Positions 46,601 to 58,632 of a stretch of 64,000 nucleotides of DNA are shown in pieces. Source of the DNA: Fragilariopsis cylindrus CCMP1102 (lineage: Eukaryota > Bacillariophyta > Bacillariophyceae > Bacillariales > Bacillariaceae). A model generated the notes under the pieces. It did no database searches and had not been told where the DNA came from. It was given only the letters and a program-made list of their open reading frames with translations. Made by a program: the position numbers and the translations under genes. Position 1 is the first letter of the stretch, and every line of letters begins with the position of its first letter. The DNA lies in contig FMBT01000520.1 in assembly GCA_900095095.1 (NCBI GenBank), positions 1 to 64,000 of the forward strand. The letters are read 5' to 3'.

Positions 46601-47896
46601 GATGCGAATAAATCAATTCTGCATGGCGCGTGTGCGGATATTATGGTCAATCTTGTCTGTGACAACCTAACAGAGACGTCGTATATGGCTAGTGTGTGCG
46701 AAATTGGCTCCTCTTTGTCTACAAACGACCGTGGTTTTTCTATGCGAGTCCATGGTTTTAATGATAAACTGATGAAACTGTTTATCATTTTGCTGGAATC
46801 GTTACTCAAGTTTAGAAATAACGAAACAAAGGAGTTGCCCGAAGGCTTTTGCAAGCAAAGGTTTGATGCTGTCCTTGAAAACTACCGAAGATCTTGTCAC
46901 AATAGCGGATTGAAGTCTGCAAATCTCGCAAGTGGCACTCGAATTCGTTGCATCTGCGAACGTAATTTTTCCGCGCGACAAAAGTTCGATGCAATTGAAA
47001 ATATCGACGTCCCTACTTTCACAACCATCGTTTCCTGTTTGCTTAGCAAAATTGGTGCGGAAGGACTTCATACCGGCAACGTGGATGCTGAGGCTGCTGA
47101 TCAAGTTAAAGATACAATCATTGCTATACTGAAGAAGAGTTGTGTTGGGAACTGCGGTCTCTCACGCAAAAAGTACCCAAGTCAATTTGTTTTGAAATTA
47201 CCACCGAAAACTTACGAGCTGACTGCCGTGACAAAAGATCCAACAGAGTCCAATGCAGCAGTGGAGGTCTACTTGCAAGTTGGTAAAGACAACGTTAATG
47301 ACCGAGTTATGGTGGATTTGTTGATGGAAATAATGAACGAACCGTTATATGATCAAATTCGGACCAAGGATCAATTTGGTTATCACGTCTCTTGTGATTC
47401 ACGGTGGACCAACGGTGTCATTGGTATTCACATTTCAGTGGTTTCGGCAATTAAAACAGTCAAAGAGACCGAAGACCGGATAGAGAGGTTTCTTCTTGAA
47501 TTCCGTTCAATATTGGTTAATATGAGCAAAGAAGAGTTTATGGGTCACCTAGTAGGCTTGGCAAAGGAAAAATTGAACATGTTTAATTCTTTGGGTGAAC
47601 AGACGTCTCATTTTTGGACCGAGATTCGTGACAGCCGTTACATTTGGGAGGCAGAAACAGCAGAAGTAAGATATTTGAAGACAGTTACCAAGGAGCAAAC
47701 ATTGAAAGCGTATGATCAATGGATGCCTCCTGATAACAAAAGGAGACGACAGTTAATTGTGAAAGTTGTCCCCAGTGAGGGACCTGTAACTTCCGGCAGA
47801 CCAGACGATGTCGAAGATGCAGAAAAATATAACGATAGTTGCGTGGACACCTTTCACGCATTCTGTAAGCATCAAACATTTGGTAAAATTTTCTAG
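43617..47896 (+). CDS. M16 metallopeptidase, insulysin/nardilysin-like
   Basis: Four exons, 43617-44485, 44671-44737, 44912-45157 and 45254-47896, give 1274 residues. The inverted zinc motif HFLEHLLFMGSTKYPEEN (HxxEH near residue 170) and the downstream Glu in ARELKAIESEFMSAK are intact, so the enzyme should be active. Four M16 domains follow, with ASNMRLVVVGGYSLDDLEEQ, GHEGKGSLLAYLKSK and the C-terminal YDQIRTKDQFGYHVSC (the R..EQLGY-like substrate-binding segment). Before HxxEH, residues about 100-145 are an Asp/Glu-rich insertion. Nardilysin carries such an acidic block in the same place, whereas insulysin does not. The protein cleaves peptides of limited size inside its chamber; basic substrates would suit the acidic block. 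The second exon is only 67 nt. Intron 2 has an AT run and a TTG/CTG repeat. Confidence 0.9.
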
Positions 47897-48604
47897 TGAT
47901 GAATTGCGACCTCTTTCAAATCATATTACGATGTATGACCTTTCCTGAGGCTGGTTAGACTAGTTTGGATGCAGCGTGTATGAGAGATTTGCAGGTGAGT
48001 TCTAAATTTTTTGTTTTGAATGCAGTTCCGGCATATAGCAGATAGAAGTCATGATTCATGTCGTCCAGCGAATGGAGTCACTTAATTAGACATTTTTTAC
48101 CATTCGTTGTACATATCTGCTGACTTCAACCATTTTCTTCTGGAGGATGGTTGTTGTCGCGTAGGCAGCAGCGCCCAAAACTACAATGGACAGTCTCCTG
48201 CGTTGCCAATAATAAATGAAAACTATGCACCCCCTACGAGCATTATATTTGGTCCTCGAAAAAGGTTTCACGTGATGACGATATGACGAGAGAAGTAACT
48301 TGGACCAAACAATTGATTTCTAACGTACTCTTTTACTTCCTTTTGTTTTTAAATGAATCGATTTTGTAGTTTTCCCTACAGTATTACGCTTGTCGATTAT
48401 CAGCAGTACAAAGGTACCCCATGCATAGTCTACAATGCACCTAAATCTAGGATACAATCAAATTACACACTAAAGACGTTGGTTGAAGTTTATTGTGAAT
48501 ATAATATTAGATTAGAATTACATAGAACATTCCCGGTTCCAGTACTAAAATTAAGAGAAGATTGTCATTGCTTTGTTGTTGTTGTTGTTGTTGTTGGATG
48601 CTGC
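47897..48604. other. Convergent intergenic region
   Basis: Between the 3' ends of the M16 peptidase (plus) and the large disordered protein (minus). A TTG repeat (48573-48596) directly adjoins the stop codon of the latter. No gene is seen; short frames overlap and lack features. Confidence 0.5.
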
Positions 48605-51600
48605 TCACATCGTAACGCCATGCCCATGTGAAAATGCCGAATTTGCTTTCTGTAAATGATTCTGAAATAAGACCGGCGGCGGAAGAGATTTTTTCCTTGC
48701 TCGTAACTCCAAGTGTCTAAAACGACAGGGGTCTCGAACCAATGGAAATAGCAGAACCAACCCAGCACACACCAACGAGACACCCAAACGGAAGTATGGA
48801 CGGCTTGCCCGTGGTGCGTTACGCAACAAACGATGACCAACATTCAAATGTGTGGGATTGGTTCCTTCCTCTACTTCAGCTGCCACATTAATTTCATCTC
48901 TTGAAGACAATGCGTTACTGTCCAAATTCGACTTTTCAATTTTATTTTCTTGAACAACTCCCTCGTTACTTTTCTCAACGGTAGTTCTTTTTTTCGTATT
49001 GGGAACAAAAGGGATTTCGTTCTCTTCGTCAGAAGATGCAAGAATAAAGTTAGCGTTGTCGTCATCATTGTTTTCATACTGATCATCAAAAGGGACAACA
49101 CTATCAATTGAAAGATTATCAAAGTCATTATCCCAGCAACTCGAATCATCATCGTCGTCATCATCGTCTTGGATGTTACTCTGTCGACTTTCAACATAAG
49201 ACTTTCGTTCCTTTTCGGTCCAGTCGATTGTTACGCGTCTAGACTTTTCTTGTTTCCTATTAAGCTTTTGCTTTATTTGACTTGTGCTGTCAGTTTTAAA
49301 TGTCTGTTTTGGTAAACGCCTCGACTTTTCTTGTTTCCCATCAAGCTTTTGTTTTCTTTGACTTGTGCTGTCAGTTTTAAGTGTCTGTTTTGGTAAACGT
49401 CTCGACTTATCGTCTTGTTTCCTATTAAGCTTCTGCTTTCCTTGACTTGTGCTGACATTTTTGTTCCCCTTAGGTGTCATATTACGGTTCCCTTTATTGT
49501 ATCTACTGTTGCTATTGCTATTACTATTGCTATTGCTACTTTTGCTGTTGCTATTGTTGTTACCGTTGCGTTTGGAAACAATATTACGATTTTTGGTTTT
49601 GGAAGCAACTGCATTGAATTGGCTTAGCAATACCTTTGGCTTCTGTTGCATAACACCACGTCTGCGGTATTCTTCTTCGTCGTCATTGTCATCGTCAGAG
49701 AAGGTTGCAGTAGAAGGATGTGTAAGGTCGCGCATTTTCATTGGTTCCTCAGGAATTCCTTTTTTTTTTTCTTCGTCGTCGTCGTCGTTGCTATCGACAG
49801 AGAAGGACGAGGACGAAGACGAAGAAAAGTCGTGCATTTTTTTTGCTTTCTTCGAAGAAATACCATTTCGATTGTCGACGCTCGTAGCTCTTTGACGCCA
49901 ATCTTTGACATGCGACATCCCCATAATCTCGATCGAAGTATTACCCCTCCCGCCAACAGCATTTTCCTCCACGCAACCGAATTTATCTTCATCACTGTCG
50001 CTTGCCATCGCTTCGTCGAAGGTATCAATATTCTCATTCTTTGATGGCTTCTTGTTGAGGGTAGATTCTCGTGGTATATTGATATGAGATTGTCCTTTTC
50101 GTTTTGCTTCGGTAAGAGGTAATGACGGGGTAGTGGTGCCTGCTTCGTCATCATCAGCATCATCCGTTCCATCGTCGTCGACAGTGAATTCTTCTTCTGA
50201 CGACGCATGATAATCGTGACCATTATCAATATTGATACCGATGTTCTGATCCGAGATCTTCGTGGAGGGATCAGGAACCGAAAAATCGATGCCTTTCAAC
50301 TTCAACAACGAATCGCTCGTCCTTCCGTCGTTAAAGACGACTGCGAAGGCATCAGGCAAAAGAAAAAGGGGCAAACAATTAAAAGTCAATTACATAGTCA
50401 TTATCAATATATTATTGAATAAATCATCATTCAAACATGGTTCTTTGATACAAACAGAAGGCATATATAAAAGTAAACATAAATACTACGTACCATCTAT
50501 TCCAACGATTGGATTGCCAGGTAGATTGTCATTACGAGCAATAAGTAGGTAGTAATTGGAATTAAGAGGAAGATTGCAAAAATACATCATGCCCGCACCC
50601 CCGTCGATTCTATTGCTATTTTTGTAGGGGCTCAATACAACGGTAGAACTGGAGAAAGCATCTGCTGCTGCCGATGATGATGATGAAGATGAGAAGAAGC
50701 CAACGGATGCAATGCGATTCACAGCATCAGTGATTTGACGACTCCCACCAGGTGTTTCATCAATTCTTCTTTGTGCCATCGGTGGAGTCAACACCTGATT
50801 GCCGTCGTCATTGCCACTACCATTGTTGCCGTTGACGTTCTTGTAACGGTCTTTCTTTTGTGGACGGAGCATAGTGACGCCGATGTTTCGTTGTTGTTGC
50901 TGTTGTTGAGCGAGATCAGTAGTGTTGTTTTTCTTATCCCTGTTGTCGTTGTTGTCAATGTCACTGTAGTTGAGAGGTCGACTTGCTGGGCAGCTCTCAT
51001 CATAGACCACCGAATCGTGACGGAGATGCATTCGATCGATAGTATTGGTAGCAGTAGTACCATCTCCAATATCGTACTTCGTTGTTTTCTCTGTTACAAC
51101 CAGCACTGCAGACCATCGTCCCACTAAGGAGGGACCAGGAAGTTTCGTTGAGATATTCATGGTTGTTGTTGCTGACGCTGATGCTGCTTCTATTGCTTGC
51201 TGTTTCCCCTGACATTGTTGTTGTTGTTGTGGTTGTTGTGGTTGTTGTTGTTGTGACGACGACGATTTTGACGGTTGTCGTTTTACGGACTCTAAGAATG
51301 TTATTCCCTCCTTTAATATCAATCTATTTTCTTTTTCGGTAATCACAAAGTGAACCGCTGCCCCGACAAGACGACATCCATTATCATCATTATCATTATC
51401 ATTATCGTCGTCTCCCACAGTAAAGTCAGCTGCATCAGCTGTATTATTATCGTTGTTATCATCATCCCCATCGCAGACAATTTGTTTTTGTTGTTCCTTA
51501 TCATGACAATATCTTTGTTTCACGTCATTGTCACTATCGGGCGTCTCGCTGTTGTTGTTGTTGTTGTTGTTGTGATGGTCTTGATCTTGATCTTTGTCGT

Positions 51601-52597
51601 CGTCCGCTTTCGATATTTTATTTTTCTTCTGAGAAACAGTAATACTACTACTACTACTAGGATGATGATGATGATGGTCATGATGATGGTCATGGGAAGA
51701 CATAGTATTAGTCTTTCGACGTTTCTTGTTACTGGGGTAATCAGCAGTAGTAGCAGTATTCATATCATTATTGTTCGTTGTCGTCGTCGTCGTCGTCGAA
51801 AAGGAATGCACACTACTCTTCATCGGTACTCGACGACTACCACGATTGTATTGGATCGTCTTGATACTAGTAGGACGACTACTAGCATTAGTGGTGGCGG
51901 TATTATCATTATTATCATTATTACCATCATTGTAATGCGTATCATCTGTTGTCTCCCTGTGGAGGAAGGGAGTCCCGTTTCGACGGCTGTTATCATTGTT
52001 ACTGCTGTTGCTGCTGCTGGCATTGCTGTTACCCTTGTTTCTTTTTGTAATGATGGTATTGGGAATAGAAGATCCACGACGATGATCGTTGTCCTTATTA
52101 TTATCATCATCATCATCATTATCATTATTATTAATATCAATATTGCTGTGGTTGGGACCGCCGGCTTCTTCTTTTCGATGAACAAAGGCTCGATGTGTGG
52201 CGGTAGTAGTGGCGGCGACGGTAGTAAATGTTTCGCTTGTAGCAGCAGCACCGCCATTATCATTACTATTAGTTTTAGTACCAGTTGAAGCAGTCCTACT
52301 ACTACTACTTCTACTAGTAGTAGTAGAACCACGACGATCTGTCAATGACGACGATACTCGTCTTTTCTTTGATGATGATATATCTCGTGATGATTTATGT
52401 TTTTGGAATCGTCGGATTCCTCCTCCTCCAGTTGTAGAACTAGAAGTAGAACTAGAAGCTGAAGCAGAAGAAGCCGATATCTTTTTTTTGCTTCCGTATA
52501 GCCTATCGGTTCTAACATTTTTCTTCTCCCATCTTTTTGTTGGATCGTAATCCGATGTCGATATTCGAAGTTTCCGCTTATTATTGCTGCTTGACAT
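48605..52597 (-). CDS. Very large disordered protein, unknown family
   Basis: Exon 1 is 52597-50494 and exon 2 is 50340-48605. The 153-nt intron splits a codon; the product has 1279 residues. Most of it is Ser, Asn, Asp, Gln and Thr runs. A basic, Ser-rich N-terminus (SKKRRVSSSLTDRRG; YPSNKKRRKTN) could serve nuclear import. The only ordered-looking segment spans the splice: RLVGAAVHFVITEKENRLIL, GPSLVGRWSAVLVVTEKTTK, GMMYFCNLPLNSNYYLLIAR and FAVVFNDGRTSDSLLKLKGI. It may be a small beta-rich domain that is split by low-complexity inserts. Exon 2 has three 27-28-residue basic repeats around KQKLNRKQEKSRR, then RRVTIDWTEKERKSYVESRQ, and near the end a hydrophobic LGVSLVCAGLVLLFPLV. No family was recognised. 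Long frames on the opposite strand here are shadows of the repeats. Confidence 0.55.
49240..49470 (-). repeat. In-frame tandem repeat of 81-84 bp, three copies
   Basis: CTTGTGCTGTCAG-type landmarks at 49281, 49362 and 49446 mark units of 81 and 84 bp that encode TDSTSQ-KQKL-KQEKSRRLPKQ. Copies are very similar at the DNA level, so the expansion is recent, and the frame is kept. Confidence 0.85.
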
Positions 52598-53651
52598 GTT
52601 ATTATAGTATAATATTATTGTTATTATTATTAATGATTTACTGATAGTCCATTTATTGTTATCAAGTCTACTTCGTACTGTGAGAATAATGTGAGGATTC
52701 TCTGCTTTCTCTTTTTTGATCTTGGTCTTGTTCGTCGTTGATGTTGAATGTTACCACCCGTTCTGTGCGTTCTCATCTTTGCGTTTATTCATTTCGCCGT
52801 ACAATAATCGCGTGCAATTTAAGTGGGACGAATTTTTAATTTTCCGCGAAAAAGAAGAACGAAAGGGGCGGGGGCTGAGGAAATCAATCTCTGAACAATT
52901 TTGTGGACAATGATAAACAATGGGTGACAACAATGCCAGCCACAACATAGTATCTACTATTTCTTTTTATTTGTCATGAAAGCCATTTTTAATCTCTTCA
53001 TTTGTAGTCACCTACCTTTGCTCAGTCACTAACCAATGCATTGACTTGACTTGAATGACTGAGTCCACATGTTATATGAGTGAAACAAAGCCAACAGTGC
53101 ATATATTTAGTAATTTTAATATATGTCAAGTAGAGGGAGTCAATTATGTCTTACCTAGTAAGACTTACCTGATAAGACTTACCTGGTATTACCTGGTAAG
53201 GACAATTGGAGCAATCTACATTATTTACAGATATACCTAATATGCTATCATTGTGATCGCCTCAGACAGGGAGGTACAATAATTAACTTGTGTTGCTTCT
53301 GCTAGCTGTAACAAAAGATAGAATAGACATTTTTTTGAATTGGTATAGACCACTAGTATTTGCAAACTGTTCAGAGATACACTTGCATAGTTTACTGTAA
53401 GTTTGAGCATGGCACTGATACAGTGATATTGGCATCACTGAGATACTAGTACAATGATGTATGTAAAATAATATGCGTAAAATAATGATAGGAGAAGTAA
53501 TACAGCATATCCATAATGATTTTTTTTCGTTGCGCTCGACTCAATCGACTAATGAAAACCGAATACGGTTTTCATTTTTTTTATTCAGATCGACGCAAAT
53601 TGAAGCAATCTCTCGTAGGATTCTACAGGACTTTCAGTACTAGAGATCAAT
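52598..53651. other. Intergenic region up to transposon
   Basis: Upstream region of the large disordered protein and left flank of the transposon. A cluster of ACCTGGTA/TTACCTGATAAG repeats occurs at 53155-53200. A 22-bp quasi-palindrome lies at 53553-53574 and a 27-bp motif at 53614-53640, both matched on the far side of the element. No gene is seen. Confidence 0.5.
53553..53640. repeat. Left flanking pair: quasi-palindrome and 27-bp motif
   Basis: TGAAAACCGAATACGGTTTTCA (53553-53574) is almost its own complement and followed by a T-run. CGTAGGATTC then TACAGGACTTTCAGTAC lies at 53614-53640, 11 bp before a TTAA. Near-identical copies (21/22 and 25/27 by eye) lie just right of the element in mirrored order. 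Confidence 0.7.
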
Positions 53652-53655
53652 TTAA

Positions 53656-53688
53656 AGGGGGTAGTACACGAAATTTTCATTATTATGT
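53656..53688 (+). repeat. Left terminal inverted repeat (imperfect)
   Basis: Shares a GGGG-TA start, an AC-CGAA block and TTTTCATTATT-type end with the reverse complement of 60719-60746. The alignment needs small gaps, so it is an old or rapidly diverging repeat. Confidence 0.5.
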
Positions 53689-54099
53689 GATTTTTTTTCA
53701 TGTGTCGTCGTTCCGTCCAAAATTTCCATCCAGGACGGACAGAAAGAAAAATCACTTGACAATGGCACATCATAATCCCTCCTCCCAGGTCTACTCAACA
53801 ATATTTGAGGTCATGCCGATGCTAATGGGAAGCGAAATGGCGCTCAAACCAAATGAAATGGAAAATAATGATGGACCGGTATGTTTGATTTTGCACCTCT
53901 CCCTCCATCGTTCTATCGTTCCGTCCATCCTCATCGTCATCGTCATCGTCATTGTCATCATCCTCATCGTCGATACGGTCTGTAGCAGAAGAAGAAGAAG
54001 AAGAAGAGGCAGCAGAAGAACAAGCGATACTTGAAGAAGAAGAAGAAGAAGAAGCGATACTGCGATATCATCACAACAACGACGACGACAACAACAAGG

Positions 54100-57000
54100 A
54101 TGGACGATTCATTTGATCCTACCTTCCTTACTGCTGATGTCGATGTGGACTTTGACTTTCTTCGAGCACAGACTCAATATCAGGATGATATTAATAACTG
54201 TTGGATCTCAGAAGGACAAGCAGAAGAAATAACAGATCCTAGTGATTTTCCTTGTGCAGCTGATTGGAAAGACGATGCACCAGATATTATTTCTAATACA
54301 GTAGTAACAGTGGATAAGGCCCGTATTCATATATGGAAACAAGGAAAGACAGAAATCCGAATCATCCGTACTGTATGGGGAGAAGATCATCCTACATTTG
54401 ATACACTTGCTACTAGAATATTCGGACCTAGGAGCAAGTTATTTCATTTATTTGAAGATGAATTATCTTTATCCTATGAAAAATACTGCAGATTTCTTGC
54501 CACTTTCTTTGCCGCATCCAGCAGAAGTTCACCTGCCTCACGACTACTAGAGGACAATCGATTTGATTCTACTGGCATGATGGAAAAGATGGAATATTAC
54601 AGACTCATCAGGCAGATAGAAGAACACAGGAGTGGTGATGAATCATTGTGGATGCAGATAGAAGAATTATTTAATTCACTTGTTAAAAAGCACTTTCTTT
54701 CAGAAAGAGGTGAAGAAGAACTTTACATCGCATTGGATGACGACAAGCACCATTTCAATTATTCTAAACAAGCTGATACATATGGTTTACAGAGAATGCG
54801 TCACATCAAAACCAATAGAATGGGCCATACAGCACATACTGCAGGTTTAAGTGCAACAGGAATGCCTCTCTGTGTTATGTTTCAGAGAGAAGATGAAGCG
54901 CAATCACAAGTGTATGAAAGGATGTGTAAGAAGATGTTTGGTGGTCGAACTGGTAATGGTTATCCTAATCTTCAAGGTACGTTGTTTTGTTTGCTTTGTT
55001 TATTGTTCTGATTCGATCCGATCCGACGCGAATTGCACTGTACTGTACTGTACTATATCGATTCGATTCGATTTGATTTGATTTGATTTGATTTGATTTG
55101 ATTTGATTTGAATTTTTTTGGTCAAGAATGATTATGTAATTGTTCCTTGCCGAAAACCATTGGCCTGAAATGATAATGTAAATTTTCTTTACCGAAAATT
55201 ATTGGTCCAGAATTATTACGTAAATGTTCTTTTCCGAAAACCTTTGGTAAAAAATAATTATGTAAATGTTCTTTGCCGAAAACCTTTGTTCAAGAATCAT
55301 TATGTAAATTCTCTTTACCAAAAATTGTTTGTCAAGAATTATTATGTCAATGTTCTTTGACGACCGGTCATTTTTCTGGACTGATTTAGTTTATCTTACA
55401 GTACATTGTTTCCTATTTTGATCTAATAAAATATAGGAATAACTTTTGGTTCCGATCGAGGATACTGGACACCAACTCTTCTATTTCTATTCCTTCTAAA
55501 ATGTGGAGCCGATGTGGTTGGTACTGTAGCTAGATGCTTCTGGTATCCCTTTACATTCACAAAAGGGAAGGTGACAGCAATACCAGAAGTTGACACACAC
55601 AATAGAATTGAAATTAGGATGAAAGGAGCTAAAGACGTATTCTACAAGACATTGAAATGGGGTCCTAGTGCTAAGATTCGAGCAACTTGCTATCGTCCTG
55701 GTACTGGAACTGCTGTTTCACTTGCTATGTCAACACTTCATCATGGTCCTTTATTTGACTTGAATCTATCCTTCCCCAAAGATCACAAGTGGTATTTTAA
55801 TCGGACTGTATTACAAGATGAAAGGAATGCAAAAGCATTCCCTGTCGTGGCTGGATCCGATCATTATGATATTATTAAAGCTCTACCAATCCGTCCTTTG
55901 ACTCTTGTACAAGGTGATACTGCGTGGTTCATCATGAGACAATTTTCATTAACATCGTCTACTGTTGATAAATGTATTTCTTCAAGATGTAGAGAGATTA
56001 CCCAAGACCATGCTCTCCGGGAATCATATGAGACCGTGTTAAAGGCTGTCGATAGAACGAATCTATTACCAAGGAGATCCGATTACACCGATGCAAGGAA
56101 TAATAATAATAGTACTAATAATAATAACAATACAGACCGTCGCGGAAGAAATGTATTGGATGATATTGGTGGTGACAGTGACAGCAGTGATGATGAAGAG
56201 GAACTTCCCACACCTGCTATTGATTGGGCATCAAACTGGATCCGTCGTGTTAATGAAGGTGAAGATGGTCTATTCAGAGATAGACTCAACTCTACTATGG
56301 AAGAGTCTACTATTAGAGGAATCATTGATAAGCATGATAATGCTAAATCAACAGGAAGCATATCATCTTTGAAGAAGAAACTCAAAGAATGGTCGGAGTT
56401 GTCTACCTATCTCCATAGAAAGTACTTCTTTTATAGTGTTCCACAGCTCAAGGATCGAATATTAGAATTGGATGGTCAAGCAGTAGTAACAGGGAAGAAC
56501 AAGAATGCTTTATTTGATCTTGTTGTGAGGTGTCAGAGGAAAAGAATTGGTCGCAATACAACTTTAAATAATAATCAAGATCCATACAATGGAGAAGAAG
56601 ATGATGAAGATGATGTTGATACTGTGGATCCTGTGCTACTAGATATATTTAAAGCATCGAAAATGAAGCCTTTAAAGGATGAAGCCAAGGCCTATTGCAG
56701 ACAAGGACACCTTCTAGAACGTCCATTCTTGGAACAGTTCCACCAGCACAGTAAGGAAGGACTTACACGTGGTTACAAGTCAATTGCTATTCATGAAACA
56801 CCAGTTGGTACGTTGTTCTATTTGCTTTGTTCTGATTCGATTTGATTTGATTTGATTCGTTTTGATTGATTGATTCGTTTTGATTGATTGATTCGTTTTG
56901 ATTGATTGATTCGTTTTGATTGATTTGATTGATCCGATTCAATTATTTTTGCACAGATTTAGTCCTTCCTTGTCTAATTTCGATCAGATTTGTCTGATTT

Positions 57001-58631
57001 CGCACTGATTTAGTCCTTTCTTGTCTGGACCAGTCAATTTCCGGACTGATTTAGTTTGCTAATGTTTCGTAATCGACTATATTGTCTCACTTTTATCTAT
57101 CTATCTATCTATTTTCCAATAATTTTGAATACAACCAGTTGAATCGACATCAATCACAGGTGCATTGGATTCATCAGATGCTGAACTTATCTACAAGAAA
57201 GAAGATCATGCTGCTAATGATAGTGGTAGTGATACCAATGATGATGATGATATTGCTATTGAAACTATGCCAATAGAAATAAAAGCACGAGTTGCTCATT
57301 CCACTTTCTATTCTGAAAGACAACTGATTGAAGCTAATCTTGGATTAGCTGCCTATGAGAGGGGAGAACCTTACTATGTTGAAATTGATGCAGAGGGAGG
57401 AGAGCTTCACAAGTGGATCCCAAAGCACAAGGAAAGTTTTCAACTGCTTCATCATGTTGCTGTTAGAGATGCAAGGAAGGGTCTCTTTCTTGTTGGGAAC
57501 AAGACTAAAGTAATGTTTGGTGTATTTGTTACTTACAGTGACAATCTTATTGCTTCCTACCGGGCTCTATTGGAAGATCTTTTTGATCGAGCTTTGAAGC
57601 CGTTCTATGAAGCTGATCAACATCTACAGCTGCCAAAAGAAAAGATCGAAAGGATTTTGCAAGCAAAGGAAATGAAGAAACTTAATATGACCTATCATTC
57701 CTTTCAAACTGACTACTATGTTTGGAGGCAGTTGCGTATAAAGAAAGCATTACAGCTCCCAATTCCTCCTTGTAATCGGATCCTTCCTTACAATCATTCA
57801 GTTTGGAATAACTTGAAGGGTGCTTCCGATACAGCCACAAAGCTGATGTGGAACTGTCAGATCAAGTTTGCTTCTAGTGGTCGGTCTCAAGTGGTTGCTT
57901 TTGCTAAATTCTTACAGCTCTATTCTATTCTATTACATAGAGAATATCAAATTGCTACAGCCAAGACCGACTTGAACTTCTATGCATCTCTTCATCATTT
58001 CCGGAATACAAGAAATAAAAACTATCCTTTCCACAAGACAGTTGATAGGATTTCTGTTTGGTTCATCAAGAATGCAGATGATGCAGTGGCTGCTGCTGCG
58101 GCTGCTGTACTCCTACACCTCCTACCACAGCACTAACTGTCGATACCGGAGGTCCGCTTGTTCGCACACCTCCTCGTGTTCAAAGGTTTAGCAATCCTAG
58201 AGGAAGCCCTTTCCAAGAGATCAGAAATTACACTACAATCACCGGTGGTACTCCTGGGAAGGGTAGATCTAAAAATCCCACAAACAAGACAGCAGCATAT
58301 GATGAAGATCATCAACGCCTTAATACATGTGAAGGTGATCTATACTGACAAAGCAAATTAAAAAGTGCTCTATTTGTGATACTAATAGTAATTATGTATG
58401 TCTTGGTTGTAAGAGATGGTACTGTATTAAAAGTCGAGATAAAAGTTCTATAATATGATTCTGAAATCTGATTCTAGAGTTGCATTTATAGAAGATGGTG
58501 AAAGACCACCAAGTGAATTAGTTATTCATGGTGTAGCGAATGATCGAAGCACAAAAGAGTTTTGTACTGTCGACAATGGATGCTATCACATGTGGCACCG
58601 CAATCAAGATCACATTCTACCCCGGCACTAG
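54100..58631 (+). CDS. PiggyBac-like DDE transposase with SAP-like segment and zinc finger
   Basis: The first ATG suited to the frame is 54100. Exons 54100-54976, 55437-56807 and 57139 onward join in frame, both introns in phase 1. The core reads like DDE_Tnp_1_7: ELYIALDDDKHHFNYS (first Asp), GITFGSDRGYWTPTLL followed by GADVVGTVAR (second Asp and the GTVR string). After it, FFYSVPQLKDRILELDG then KNKNALFDLV resembles a SAP DNA-binding motif. The frame of exon 3 stops at 58136 in a GCT/CTC repeat. One base away it continues as TALTVDTGGPLVRTPPRVQ, and after a second shift near 58335 comes KKCSICDTNSNYVCLGCKRW then YC, a CxxC...CxxC zinc finger as found at piggyBac C-termini. A last piece (58455-58631) ends NGCYHMWHRNQDH. 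Either the gene is decaying or small indels remain. Confidence 0.7.
54977..55436 (+). other. Transposase intron 1 (460 nt), carries minisatellite
   Basis: Starts GTACGTTGTTTTGTTTGCTT, continues through GATTC/GATTT repeats and a six-unit minisatellite, then a block ending GGACTGATTTAGTTT, and ends ATATAG. Both ends resemble those of intron 2. Removal restores the GITFGSDRGYW segment of the transposase in phase 1. Confidence 0.75.
55119..55363 (+). repeat. Minisatellite copy A, six units of about 42 bp
   Basis: Each unit follows TCAAGAAT-ATTATGTAAATG then TTCTTTGCCGAAAACCTTTGG with substitutions. It is preceded by a (GATTT) run. The whole block recurs at 58838-59081 with only a few differences. 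Confidence 0.85.
56808..57138 (+). other. Transposase intron 2 (331 nt), related to intron 1
   Basis: Starts GTACGTTGTTCTATTTGCTT and TGTTCTGATTCGATTTG, nearly as intron 1. The middle has four CGTTTTGATTGATTGATT units (56858-56935) and two copies of GATTTAGTCCTT-CTTGTCT. GACCAGTCAATTT then CGGACTGATTTAGTTT (57028-57058) matches the 3' block of intron 1. It ends ACCAG at 57138 and removal keeps the frame. Confidence 0.75.
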
Positions 58632-58632
58632 T

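Noticed and set aside
50735-52550. Long plus-strand frames rich in Val, Ile and Leu opposite the disordered protein
   Set aside because: They are the complements of Asn/Asp/Ser/Thr codon repeats of the minus-strand gene and have no start context or splice logic.
55040-55118. GATTC/GATTTG repeats as a possible CRISPR-like or telomeric array
   Set aside because: They are five-base microsatellites without unique spacers, lie in an intron of a eukaryotic gene, and do not match a telomere unit.
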